39,837 bases of DNA, taken from positions 1 to 39,837 of the forward strand of contig CAKUYO010000020.1 of NCBI GenBank assembly GCA_934716995.1, written 5' to 3'. The position numbers and the translations under genes are program-made. Below, piece after piece: positions 7,980-16,660 of the stretch. The notes under the pieces are model-generated. The model had not been told where the DNA came from. It saw only the letters and a program-made list of their open reading frames with translations, and ran no database searches. Within the stretch, counting starts at the first letter, position 1. Each line of letters starts with the position of its first letter. The DNA is from an uncultured Bacteroidales bacterium (GTDB taxonomy: Bacteria; Bacteroidota; Bacteroidia; Bacteroidales; Paludibacteraceae).

Positions 7980-10943
7980 TTAGAAACTCAGGTTCAGTCC
8001 GCCGATCACGGTGCGCGGCTCGGGATAACTGCCCGCACCGGCTTCGGGGCTGTAACTCTGGTATTTGGTGCAGGTAAAGACATTCGAAGCCGTGCAATAG
8101 ATACGCAGGTTGCTCATCTTCGCCTTGGCAATCAGTTTCTTGGGGAACGAATACCCCACCGACAGCGTCCGCAAGCGGAAATACGATGCGTCCTGGTACG
8201 ACAGCGACGAGAAATAGGAGATATTACCGTCTCTCGGACGCGGAGCCGTGTTGCTCGGGTTCTCTATCGTCCAATAGTCCACTTTTATGCCGTTGCGCAC
8301 CCCCTTCAGGTCGCCGCCCTGGTTGCTGGCATATAGATAGTTGTTCTGCCTTACCGCCCCATAGACACCATAGAAATCAAACGATATATCCACACCGTAG
8401 AACTTGAACGAGGTCCCGAGCGAAGCCGTCCATTTCGGGTCGCGGTCGATCACTACACGGTCATTCTCGTCTATCTTGCCGTCGTTGTTCACGTCTTTGA
8501 CACGGATATCACCCGGTTGGGGCTGGTAGGTTCCGCCGTAGTCGGGTATGTCGTCGCCGAGTTGCCAGATACCGTCGAACACATAATCGTAGTAAGCATT
8601 GATATTATGCCCTATAAACCAGCCGTTCGCCTCGTCGTTGAGCGGCTTGCCGTCCGCACCTTTGGCACCGTTGAGCGAGAGGATCTTGTTCTGATTGTGC
8701 GCCCAGATCACGTCCACCGTCCACGTGAAGTTCTTTATCTTGACGGGAACAAAGTTCGCCGTTATCTCCACGCCTTGGTTCAGCACAGAACCCATATTCA
8801 CGAGTTGGGTATTGTATCCCGTCGTTTGGTTGATACTCTTCTCTACCAGCAGGTCGGTCGTCTTGGCGCGGTAGTACTCCACCGTACCCATGATACGGTC
8901 GCGCAGGAAACCGAAGTCCAAACCGATGTTGTAACTGGTCGTGGTCTCCCATTTCAGGTCGGGGTTCTGCAACTGTCCCGACGGCAGATAGCCCACCAGG
9001 GCATTCCCGTCGCCGAACTGCATATAGTAACTGTCCACCAGACCCTGTGTCTGATAGGGCGAGATAGCCTGGTTACCCACCGACCCCGCAGACAGACGCA
9101 GTTTGAGGTTGGTCAGCCGGTTCACGTCCGCCAGCCAATCCTCCTGGTTGATACGCCATGCAAACGACCCCGCGGGGAAAACACCCCATTTGCTGTTCCT
9201 GCCGAACACGCTCGAGCCGTCCACACGGGTGCTGACCGAGAACAGGTACTTGTCCATCAGGCTGTAGTTCACACGCCCCATGAAACTGACCAGATGCCGC
9301 GGAGTGATGGTACGCACCGTCGGATTGGTAATCGATGCCGCAGAGATGTTGTTATACCCCAGGTCGTCGGTAGCAAAGCCCGAACCGCTCGTGGTGGTCT
9401 TGGTGGTGCGGATAGCCTCTATCGACTGCACCAACGTTACATTCAAGTGGTGTTTGTCCTGCCATGTATGGTCGTAGCCGAGGATATTCTCCAGCAGGTA
9501 GTCCACATACTTGGTGTTGCTTATAGCCGCCGAACCGCCTACCAAACTGCCCTTTTCATGCTGCGAATCCCGATAAGTGCCTTGCTCCTGGTTGCGGTAA
9601 TTGACCGAGGTGTTAAGCCGGTAGGTCAGTCCGCCCCGGATGTTCCAGTCAAGGTTCAGCCCGAGCATGAAACGGTCGGTCTTCTTGTCCGAGGTATAGT
9701 GCGCATTGTTCCATAGCGGACTCCACTTGCTGTCCGCCAGAAGCGAAAGCATGTTGCCGTCGGCATCATAAGCGCTGAGCAGCGGTGATTCGGTCAGCAC
9801 TTTCGAAAAATCGGAGTCTTCCGATTTCTGGTCGCTGTGTACATAGTTGGCTTTCATGCCGATAGTAACCCGCTTGCCGAGTTTCTGCGACACATCGAAA
9901 CGTGCATTGTAACGGCGGTAGTTGGCGGGGGCAATCATACCCTCCTGATCGAAGAAACCGAGTGCCGCCGACATCTTGGTGCGGTCGTTGCCCGTACGCA
10001 CGCTCACATCGTATTTCTGTTGCAGGGCGGGCTTGATCATCAGGCTCTCCCAGTCGGTATAGTTCCCGTCCACCATGTTCTGGTACATATTGCCGAACAA
10101 TGCGACATCGTCCTGATACTCACCCGTAGCGGTCTTGGTCGCAGGGTCATAGACAAACGCACGGTTCGCCTCGCGTTTGAGTGCCACCCATTCCGCACCG
10201 TTGTAGAGGTCAAAATTGCGCTTCACCATTTGCGCACCTGCGTAGGCGTTGATGTCCACACTCGTCTTGCCCTCAGTACCGCGCTTCGTGGTAACCAGTA
10301 TCACGCCGTTGCTCGCACGCGCACCGTAGATAGCCTGCGCCGAAGCGTCTTTCAGCACTTCGATCGACTCGATATCCTGCGCATTGAAGTCGTCTATATT
10401 GTCCACCGGCGTACCATCCACAATATAAAGAGGCGCATTGCCGCCGGTGAGCGATTTCTTGCCACGGATCACTATATCCGACTGTCCGCCCGGACGTGCG
10501 CTGTTCTGTGTTACCACCACACCCGCCGCTTGTCCGCGGAGCATCTCTGCCACACTGCCGGTCGGCACGGCATTCACGTCATCGGCTTTCACCGATGCCA
10601 CAGAACCCGTCAGGTCGGAGCGTTTCTGCGTACCATAACCCACTACCACCACCTCGTCGAGCGTCTTGGTGTCTTCTTTCAGCACCACCTGCAGCGAAGC
10701 CTTGCCCACCTTCACCCGCTCCGTACGATAACCCATATAACTGATTTCAAGCGTCTGTCCTTCCTCTGCATGGAGCGAGAACTTGCCGTCAAAATCGGTA
10801 ATCGTACCCTGTGTCGTACCCTCTATCAGCACCGATACGCCGATAAGCGGCTCTCCCTGCTCATCGCGCACCACACCCTCTACGTCCGCCCATAGCATGA
10901 CGGAGCATATTGCACAAATAATACTGAGAAATATCTTTTTCAT
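7980..10943 (-). CDS. SusC/RagA-family TonB-dependent transporter
   Basis: This 987-residue outer-membrane barrel imports oligosaccharides bound by its SusD partner, powered through TonB. A signal peptide (about 1-19) is followed by a carboxypeptidase-D-regulatory-like domain (VEGVVRDEQGEPLIGVSV, about 22-95). The plug domain comes next (SVAEMLRGQAAGVVVTQNS, APLYIVDGTPV, IESIEVLKDASAQAIYGARA, about 105-225), with the family signature VVGYGTQKRSDLTGS just before it. The rest is barrel, ending in GGLNLSF with a terminal phenylalanine as expected for barrel assembly. It is the first gene of the glycan operon. The region upstream (10944-11456) holds its likely promoter and several 11-base repeat arrays shared with the divergent regulator gene, which is the obvious candidate to control it. 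No extra anti-sigma-interacting N-terminal extension is present, so control by a sigma/anti-sigma pair is unlikely. Confidence 0.96.
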   Translation of the reverse strand: MKKIFLSIICAICSVMLWADVEGVVRDEQGEPLIGVSVLIEGTTQGTITDFDGKFSLHAEEGQTLEISYMGYRTERVKVGKASLQVVLKEDTKTLDEVVVVGYGTQKRSDLTGSVASVKADDVNAVPTGSVAEMLRGQAAGVVVTQNSARPGGQSDIVIRGKKSLTGGNAPLYIVDGTPVDNIDDFNAQDIESIEVLKDASAQAIYGARASNGVILVTTKRGTEGKTSVDINAYAGAQMVKRNFDLYNGAEWVALKREANRAFVYDPATKTATGEYQDDVALFGNMYQNMVDGNYTDWESLMIKPALQQKYDVSVRTGNDRTKMSAALGFFDQEGMIAPANYRRYNARFDVSQKLGKRVTIGMKANYVHSDQKSEDSDFSKVLTESPLLSAYDADGNMLSLLADSKWSPLWNNAHYTSDKKTDRFMLGLNLDWNIRGGLTYRLNTSVNYRNQEQGTYRDSQHEKGSLVGGSAAISNTKYVDYLLENILGYDHTWQDKHHLNVTLVQSIEAIRTTKTTTSGSGFATDDLGYNNISAASITNPTVRTITPRHLVSFMGRVNYSLMDKYLFSVSTRVDGSSVFGRNSKWGVFPAGSFAWRINQEDWLADVNRLTNLKLRLSAGSVGNQAISPYQTQGLVDSYYMQFGDGNALVGYLPSGQLQNPDLKWETTTSYNIGLDFGFLRDRIMGTVEYYRAKTTDLLVEKSINQTTGYNTQLVNMGSVLNQGVEITANFVPVKIKNFTWTVDVIWAHNQNKILSLNGAKGADGKPLNDEANGWFIGHNINAYYDYVFDGIWQLGDDIPDYGGTYQPQPGDIRVKDVNNDGKIDENDRVVIDRDPKWTASLGTSFKFYGVDISFDFYGVYGAVRQNNYLYASNQGGDLKGVRNGIKVDYWTIENPSNTAPRPRDGNISYFSSLSYQDASYFRLRTLSVGYSFPKKLIAKAKMSNLRIYCTASNVFTCTKYQSYSPEAGAGSYPEPRTVIGGLNLSF

Positions 10944-11049
10944 ATCGTATCAGATAAGTTGAGTATTTTTCTTTATATATAAACTTGCTTTGCTTTAACA
11001 GTCAATCAACAATAATCAACAGAGTCCGTTCCACCTTTCAAACCCGCTG

Positions 11050-11084
11050 CAAAATTACGACAATATCTGCAATAGCAGTACAAA
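11050..11084 (-). promoter_or_regulatory. Likely susC promoter
   Basis: The minus strand reads TAATTTTG at 11057-11050, a full match to the Bacteroidota -7 element TAnnTTTG, with TTTG at 11084-11081. The gap of 23 bases is slightly longer than the usual 19-21. The leader to the susC start would be about 100 bases. Confidence 0.5.
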
Positions 11085-11167
11085 TTAAATCCAAAATAAT
11101 TGCACTTTTGTACAAAACACACAAACATATATCATTTTACTATTCTGCCATACTGCTGTTGCCCTCA

Positions 11168-11200
11168 GTTTGCCCTCCGTTTGCTTTCTGTTTGCTTTCC
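11168..11200. repeat. Three 11-bp GTTTGCYYTCY units
   Basis: GTTTGCCCTCC, GTTTGCTTTCT and GTTTGCTTTCC follow without gaps. The unit length equals one helical turn and matches the neighbouring array, although the unit sequence differs. Confidence 0.7.
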
Positions 11201-11247
11201 GTTGATCACGAGCAATCAACTTCCTTATACCTGCCGTACACGGACAT

Positions 11248-11320
11248 AGCAACTACGAAGCAACTACCTTGCAGGTGTATGTGATTTGTATGTGATTCGT
11301 ATGTGATTCGTATGTGATTC
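11248..11320. repeat. 11-bp arrays AGCAACTACNN and GTATGTGATTY
   Basis: Two AGCAACTAC units start at 11248 and 11259. Four GTATGTGATTY units fill 11277-11320, the last three identical. Read on the minus strand the second unit is AATCACATACG, close to the AATCACCTACT and AATCACCCACT units at 1341 and 27591. The array ends 86 bases before the -33 box of the regulator promoter. Confidence 0.8.
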
Positions 11321-11405
11321 AACTGTGAATGCAGTTCCTTTGTCGTATGTATTGCGTGCCACACAGCCTATATCGCTCATATCTTGTCGCAACTATCGGA
11401 CCCCG

Positions 11406-11437
11406 TTTGCATATTTGCGGAATTTATACTATCTTTG
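11406..11437 (+). promoter_or_regulatory. Promoter of the regulator gene
   Basis: TTTG at 11406-11409 and TATCTTTG at 11430-11437 are separated by 20 bases, an exact match to the Bacteroidota sigma-ABfr consensus TTTG(19-21)TAnnTTTG. Transcription would begin about 12 bases before the start codon at 11457, giving a very short leader. Confidence 0.8.
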
Positions 11438-11456
11438 CATACCAAAACACAATAAT

Positions 11457-14129
11457 ATGTTGTACGATTTTGCTATTAAACGGGGTCTTTCCGTTGCATT
11501 TCTGTCTGCGTGGGTTGCTCTCGTCTTTGCTACACCTGCGGCAATGGAGCACTTCGGTGTGGAAGACGGATTGTCGCACTATAGTATCAATGCCTTCTAT
11601 CAGGACGAGTACGGGCGTATGTGGGTCGCCACACGGGACGGCTTGAACTGCATAGCCGGCAACGACTGCCGTATATTCCGCGGCGACGAGACGGAAAACC
11701 CGCTTATACGCAACAACTATATCCATACCGTATGCGGCGACCGCCACGGCAATCTGCTTTTCCGCAGCGGAAGCAGCGTCCTGCGGCTCGATCTGCGCAC
11801 GGAGAGGCTCTCGGTAATAGACTCCGCCGGTGTACAAGCCGTCGTGTACGGACGAGGACGCTTCCTGATAGCCGCACGCGACACTCTCTTTTCCTACAAC
11901 GGCACAACCCTTAGTCCGCTCTTTCTCATTCCCCGCCCTATGGCTGTTTACGAGTCGGCGGAGCAGATCATTGTCAGCAACCGTGAGGGAGTCTCGCTGT
12001 ATAACACAACGGGACGGCTCTTGCAGCATATAGCCATACCCTCTGTAGTACAGATCTTCCGCGACAGCCGGCAGAACCTCTGGCTTTGTTCGCGCACAGA
12101 CGGACTATACTGCCTCAGTCCTGCAGGAGACCGGCAGCATATCATTGCCGCCACCGACGTGCGCACTGTCGCCGAAGACCATCAGGGAAACTATTGGGTC
12201 GGCACCTACAGCGGACTGATATGTATCAATGCCGCCGATATGCGCCCTCTTCCTTTCGCACAAGGAACGCCCGATGACTATCCTTTCTCCGTACGGGCTA
12301 TCACCTGCGACGAACAAGGCACCCTGTGGATAGGCAGTTTCTTCGGGGCTGTCGACCTCTACAACCCGCGCCACGCCATCTATACGTACTATGGCGCTGG
12401 CAAGGAGCAGGCACACCCGCTCAGTTATCCTATTGTCAATAGTATCATTTCCGACAGTCTCGGCACGGTCTATATTGCTACCAACGGAGGCGGATTGAAC
12501 GTGCTGTACCCCGACGGCACCATCGTTCCCGTGCGTATCGACCGTGCCACGCCCCAACCTGCCATCAAATCGCTCTTGTTGGATGAGCCGCACCACTTGT
12601 TATATATGGGTACGCACCAGAGCGGACTCATCACTATGGACACCCGCACCAAACGCCTGCGTACCTACACCGACGCACAAGGCTGTCTGCCCGATAACCG
12701 CGTGCGCGAATTGGTCGGATACGGAGACACCCTGTTCTTCTCCACCGAGCGCGGTATCGGACTGATGCGGCGGAGCACGGGCGGGTTTTCCGTGTTGGAT
12801 TCAGTCTGTATCTCGGGCGAGTTGGCGCACCTCCGGCGGCAAGACTCCGTCCTCTGGTTCGCCCGCCAACACCTTACCTACGCCTACCATATCCCCACCC
12901 GCCGTCTGTTCTCTTACAACATACCCAAACCCGTACATGTATTCGGCAACGACACCGCCGGAAACCTGCTGGCTGGGACGATTGACGGTATTCTGCGCTT
13001 TGATACGGCAACAGGCGTTTGGCAGCCGTTTGCCGAACTCAATGCCTGTCTGGACAGCCGCAGCGTCATCGACCTGCTCACCACACCCGAATACTACATC
13101 ATCGCCACCTCGGTGGGACTGACCATAGTATCCGCCGATTTCACCGCCGTACGCTACCTGACCGCCAAAACGGGATTTCCACTCGAGATTCTCACCGAGC
13201 AAAGTCTCTACGCCGACTCGCAAGGGACGGTCTGGGTGGGCGGAATCGACGGAATGTGCCGTTTCTGCCTGAAAGACGTAATGACACCGGGCGAACCCGT
13301 ACATATCTTCCCCGTAGGTATCACAATACGCAACAGCGACGGCAACGTGCGACGGATTACACAGGGGCTGCCCGTATTGGACACACTGTATCTGCAACCT
13401 GACGAGAAAGTGCTGACAATCCGTTTCGGCAGTTCGTCGTACAGCAACATACTGCGCCCGCAACTCTATTACAGATTGGAAGGGTTCGACACCAACCGCC
13501 AACCCGCCACCGCTGCACAGAGCGCAACCTATACCAACTTGGCACCGGGAGAATACGATTTCCTGCTGCAGGACAACATAGGCGACACCTATCGGCTCCA
13601 CATTATTGTCGAGCCGCATTGGTACGAAACATGGTGGGCAAAGATACTGCTTGTTTCGCTGATTGCCTGCGTGGTACTGGCAGCAGGCGGCTACATTCTG
13701 CAACGCGCCTTGCGCAAGACAAAAGCCCGAATAGCCGAACAGGAAGCACAGTTGGCAAAGAAAAACGAGCAGTTGCGACAGATGCGCGAGCGGATGCAAA
13801 ACGAACGTTTTCTGTTCGCCCAGCAGGTACAGACCATCATCGAGACACACCTCAATGATGCTGATTTCGATATCAACAAATTAGCACGGGAAATGTGTAT
13901 GAGCCGTACGGGACTATACACCAAACTACAGGACGCGACAGGCAAAACACCCAATGAAATGATTTCGGAACTGCGTCTGCAACGCGCCGCCGCTATGCTC
14001 AAAGAGAACCCGGAAAAATCTATCGCCGAGATAGCAGACATCGTGGGATATAACACCCCCAGTTACTTCATACGCTGCTTCAGCAAACGCTACGGCATGA
14101 CACCAAGCGCATGGAGGAAGAAATTGTAA
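11457..14129 (+). CDS. Membrane sensor/regulator: propeller, Y_Y_Y, membrane helix, AraC HTH, no kinase
   Basis: The start at 11457 (MLYDFAIKRG) fits the promoter just upstream, giving 890 residues. After an N-terminal hydrophobic segment, about residues 30-640 are propeller repeats (DEYGRMWVATRDGLNCI, GNYWVGTYSGLICIN, GTLWIGSFFGAVDLYN). A Y_Y_Y-type domain follows at about 655-718 (LRPQLYYRLEGFD, TYTNLAPGEYDF), then one membrane helix near 728-748 and a Lys/Glu-rich coiled coil near 750-790. The C-terminal ~100 residues are an AraC/HTH_18 domain (FDINKLAREMCMSRTGLYTKL, SIAEIADIVGYNTPSYFIRCF). Hybrid two-component sensors of glycan loci have a histidine kinase and receiver between the helix and the HTH; none is present here, and the space is too short. 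It probably senses a periplasmic oligosaccharide and activates the divergent susC operon directly. Confidence 0.92.
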   Translation: MLYDFAIKRGLSVAFLSAWVALVFATPAAMEHFGVEDGLSHYSINAFYQDEYGRMWVATRDGLNCIAGNDCRIFRGDETENPLIRNNYIHTVCGDRHGNLLFRSGSSVLRLDLRTERLSVIDSAGVQAVVYGRGRFLIAARDTLFSYNGTTLSPLFLIPRPMAVYESAEQIIVSNREGVSLYNTTGRLLQHIAIPSVVQIFRDSRQNLWLCSRTDGLYCLSPAGDRQHIIAATDVRTVAEDHQGNYWVGTYSGLICINAADMRPLPFAQGTPDDYPFSVRAITCDEQGTLWIGSFFGAVDLYNPRHAIYTYYGAGKEQAHPLSYPIVNSIISDSLGTVYIATNGGGLNVLYPDGTIVPVRIDRATPQPAIKSLLLDEPHHLLYMGTHQSGLITMDTRTKRLRTYTDAQGCLPDNRVRELVGYGDTLFFSTERGIGLMRRSTGGFSVLDSVCISGELAHLRRQDSVLWFARQHLTYAYHIPTRRLFSYNIPKPVHVFGNDTAGNLLAGTIDGILRFDTATGVWQPFAELNACLDSRSVIDLLTTPEYYIIATSVGLTIVSADFTAVRYLTAKTGFPLEILTEQSLYADSQGTVWVGGIDGMCRFCLKDVMTPGEPVHIFPVGITIRNSDGNVRRITQGLPVLDTLYLQPDEKVLTIRFGSSSYSNILRPQLYYRLEGFDTNRQPATAAQSATYTNLAPGEYDFLLQDNIGDTYRLHIIVEPHWYETWWAKILLVSLIACVVLAAGGYILQRALRKTKARIAEQEAQLAKKNEQLRQMRERMQNERFLFAQQVQTIIETHLNDADFDINKLAREMCMSRTGLYTKLQDATGKTPNEMISELRLQRAAAMLKENPEKSIAEIADIVGYNTPSYFIRCFSKRYGMTPSAWRKKL

Positions 14130-14183
14130 ATGTGTAAATTAATAAATTTGTAAATGGGCATTTGTTAATTTACACATTTACAA
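14124..14183. terminator. Bidirectional hairpin covering both convergent stop codons
   Basis: Arms 14124-14147 and 14160-14183 pair over 24 positions with one T/G mismatch and a 12-base loop. The left arm contains the regulator's TAA (14127-14129), and the right arm contains the GH2 gene's TAA (14178-14180). The left arm is itself built of 8-base TGTAAATG-like units. It is AT-rich, so it may act as a weak terminator or as a double-strand target when both genes are read. Confidence 0.7.
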
Positions 14184-16508
14184 ATTGATTATCTCTATGG
14201 CATTGAGAATGGGAGTGCCTTTAATGGGACGGAAAACAATCTGTATTCCCTCATTCCCCTGCACCTCTACCGTATAGCGCAGTTCCGCAGCACGGTATCT
14301 GCCGTATTGGCGGGTGAGATTGACCGTAACAGGGTCGGTATCTTGTACTTGCACCGTCATTTCCCTGCCGCAGAAACCGGTATCTATGGCTTCGTTTCCG
14401 AGATTGTAAACCGACATCTGCTCCTGCTCTTCGCTCTCCAACTCCGCCAGATACAGCACTACCTCGTATTGCCCCGCAGGTACATCGGCACGGAACGTCT
14501 CTAACCCCACGCGGGCGGTCTGATAAAGCGGGTCTTGGTCAGTACCGAGTATATCCACATCGGTAGCAGGCAGTTGCCCGTACTTGGTTTTCTTGGTGAA
14601 CGGTTCGCCGCCCACATAGCCCCAACCGCCCTCTTGGTATGCCTGCTCGGGCTGCCAGATGCGGGCACTGTCATCGGTAAAGAAACAGCGGCTGCCCATA
14701 TTGACACGTAGCGGCATGGATTCCGCTTGCGGCAGGCGTAACATCTGCTGCAATGTATCCGCAGCGTGCCCGCCGGCACTGTCCTTGCATAGCACGGACT
14801 GATAATAGAAATAGGTCAGTTTGCATCGGCGGTCAGAGGTAACCAATCCCTTGCAGTTGTAGTGCGGCAACGCACCGAGACGCGCCTCGGAATGGAAATC
14901 GTTGTAGTTCCAGACCATACCGCCCGCAAGGTAATCGCAATTCAGGATAAAAGGCAGATAATGCTTGTGGAAAAGCAGGGCATAGTCCGTCGAATAGTCG
15001 AACCGCTCCGGGAAAGCGGTACGGATACGCGGATCGCAGTCTGCACCGAACTCGGTGAGCAAAAGCGGTTTGCCGGGCAATGCCGTATGCACACGCTCCA
15101 CACTCTTGTCCATACCGGAAAACGTTCCCGAGTACCAGCCGCTGTAGATATTCAGCCCTACCACATCGGCAGCCTGAGGGAAACCATAGCGGCTGTATTC
15201 CTTGAAATTGTCGTGCAGAACAATCATCGTCGGACGCATCGGGTCTAATGCTTTCAGGTGCGCATTGAGCCGACGGCACAGCGCAGCCGCATGCTCGCAA
15301 TAGAGACTATGGCGGGCGGTATCGTTCTTAAACGGCGGGCGGAGCAGTATCTCGTTGCTGTACGCCCATAGTACGACAGAGGGGTGGTTGCGGTTCTGCC
15401 ACACCATCTCGTCAATCATATCCTCGCAACGCTGTGCAAAAGCCTCGCTCTCGGTAATGGCATTGACCAGCGGAATCTCCACCGAGCAGAGCAAACCGAT
15501 ACTGTCGCACAGGTGCATAATATACTCTCCCTGCGGGTAATGTGCCACACGGAGGAAGTTCGCACCCATAGCCTTGATAAGTTCAATATCACGGTGTTGC
15601 AGCGAGTCGGGCAGAGCATTGCCTACCCCCTTGTAGCACTGGTGGCGGCTGGTGCCTACCAGTTTGGTTTTCACGCCATTGAGATAGAACATACCGTCCT
15701 CGCCAAAGCCGTACCACCGCAAGCCGAACTGCTCCCGGGTATCGTCTTGCAGCCGCCCGTGCTTGTCATAAAGACGGCATTGCACTGTATAGAGGTTCGG
15801 GGTATCGGGTGTCCACAAGGCTGGATTCGGGATAGTCAGTTCCGCACAGGCTTTGCCGGTCTGTATCTTGGCTTTGATAGTCTTCTGATAACCGTGTCCG
15901 CTCACCAGAAACTCCACTTTCCCGTTTCCCTCTGCCATGGCTTCTATCTGCACTGTGGCACGCTCTGCCGACACGGCAGGCGTATAGACATACACACCTC
16001 GGGTGGCAAAGTGCGTGGTGGCAAAATGCAAAGGGGAGGTGGCGGTCAGCACCACATCGCGATACAGCCCGCCGAAGAACGTAAAGTCGGCAGAGAGAGG
16101 GGGTATATTCCCGTTGTACTCGTTGCTTACCACTATATGCACACGGTTCCACTGCCCCGCGTGGCAATAGCGGGTAACATCGAATGCAAAAGCGGTATAT
16201 CCGCCGGCGTGGTAACCGACCGAGTCGCCGTTGATATATACCCACGCCTCCTGGTTCGCCGCCCCGCAAGAAAGGGTAAAGCACTTGCCCCCCATCGCAT
16301 CGGGGATGAACACCGAGTCGGTATAGGTATAGCGGCGACGGCTGTAGCCCGGTTCTTCATCCACGGCATCTGCTGCGTTCCATGTGTGCCGTTCAAAGAG
16401 CACGCACTCGCTCCGCATTCCGCTTGTGTGCCATGGCTGCGCAGCCTGCGCCGGGAAAGAACCACCAAACAAACAGAAACCGAATAAGGCAAGATATATC
16501 TTTTTCAT
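14178..16508 (-). CDS. Secreted GH2 glycosidase with C-terminal malectin domain
   Basis: I start at 16508 (MKKIYLALFG), which opens a signal peptide (about 1-22) and lies downstream of a good -7 box; an in-frame start further upstream would add an unlikely leader. The product is 776 residues. The N-terminal jelly roll shows EAWVYINGDSVGYHAGGYTA (about 87-105) and the GH2 sign GGLYRDV (146-152). The barrel has RVAHYPQ (320-326), acid/base E386 in WAYSNE and nucleophile E486 in LLLTEFGAD. GLRWYGFGEDG is the usual entry strand. From about 640 a malectin domain follows, closing with GTPILNAIEI. GH2 includes beta-galactosidases, beta-glucuronidases and beta-mannosidases. The motifs here do not decide, though uronate genes nearby favour a glucuronidase-like role. 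It converges on the regulator and has its own promoter. Confidence 0.9.
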   Translation of the reverse strand: MKKIYLALFGFCLFGGSFPAQAAQPWHTSGMRSECVLFERHTWNAADAVDEEPGYSRRRYTYTDSVFIPDAMGGKCFTLSCGAANQEAWVYINGDSVGYHAGGYTAFAFDVTRYCHAGQWNRVHIVVSNEYNGNIPPLSADFTFFGGLYRDVVLTATSPLHFATTHFATRGVYVYTPAVSAERATVQIEAMAEGNGKVEFLVSGHGYQKTIKAKIQTGKACAELTIPNPALWTPDTPNLYTVQCRLYDKHGRLQDDTREQFGLRWYGFGEDGMFYLNGVKTKLVGTSRHQCYKGVGNALPDSLQHRDIELIKAMGANFLRVAHYPQGEYIMHLCDSIGLLCSVEIPLVNAITESEAFAQRCEDMIDEMVWQNRNHPSVVLWAYSNEILLRPPFKNDTARHSLYCEHAAALCRRLNAHLKALDPMRPTMIVLHDNFKEYSRYGFPQAADVVGLNIYSGWYSGTFSGMDKSVERVHTALPGKPLLLTEFGADCDPRIRTAFPERFDYSTDYALLFHKHYLPFILNCDYLAGGMVWNYNDFHSEARLGALPHYNCKGLVTSDRRCKLTYFYYQSVLCKDSAGGHAADTLQQMLRLPQAESMPLRVNMGSRCFFTDDSARIWQPEQAYQEGGWGYVGGEPFTKKTKYGQLPATDVDILGTDQDPLYQTARVGLETFRADVPAGQYEVVLYLAELESEEQEQMSVYNLGNEAIDTGFCGREMTVQVQDTDPVTVNLTRQYGRYRAAELRYTVEVQGNEGIQIVFRPIKGTPILNAIEIINL

Positions 16509-16549
16509 AGTCATACTTTTGCATATGTTTTTGCAATATGGAATTTCTG

Positions 16550-16557
16550 CAAAAGTA
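16550..16557 (-). promoter_or_regulatory. -7 element of the GH2 gene
   Basis: The minus strand reads TACTTTTG, matching TAnnTTTG, 41 bases before the start codon at 16508. The -33 region reads only ATTGTG, a weak match. Confidence 0.5.
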
Positions 16558-16660
16558 CCTTTTTTGTCCGGTTTGCACAATAGCACCGATCTGTTTTGTA
16601 GGTTTGTTCTATCTTTTTGGACGATTTTACAATATGTCAAAGAGTGTGTATTCTATCTTT

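Larger units (their letters stand above)
10944..11456. other. 513-base divergent control region between susC and the regulator
   Basis: No credible gene lies here. It holds a probable susC promoter (11050-11084, minus), a second weaker TATGTTTG on the minus strand at 11122-11129, two blocks of 11-base direct repeats (11168-11200 and 11248-11320), and a strong promoter for the regulator (11406-11437, plus). This is where the AraC-type regulator would be expected to bind. Confidence 0.7.

Noticed and set aside
8517..10895. Long plus-strand open frames opposite susC
   Set aside because: They are antisense to a clear SusC with plug and barrel motifs and have no signal, domain or promoter of their own.
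7980..10943. Control of susC by an ECF sigma/anti-sigma pair
   Set aside because: The transporter lacks the N-terminal signalling extension, and no sigma or anti-sigma gene is in the window.
11325..11456. Longer N-terminus for the regulator starting at 11325
   Set aside because: It would include the strong promoter at 11406-11437; the start at 11457 follows it directly.
12801..13850. Minus-strand open frame of ~350 codons opposite the regulator
   Set aside because: The plus strand shows propeller, membrane helix and AraC domain in one frame; the minus frame has no recognisable features.
16509..16640. Longer N-terminus for the GH2 protein starting at 16640
   Set aside because: It would place ~44 residues before a good signal peptide and run through the -7 element at 16550-16557.
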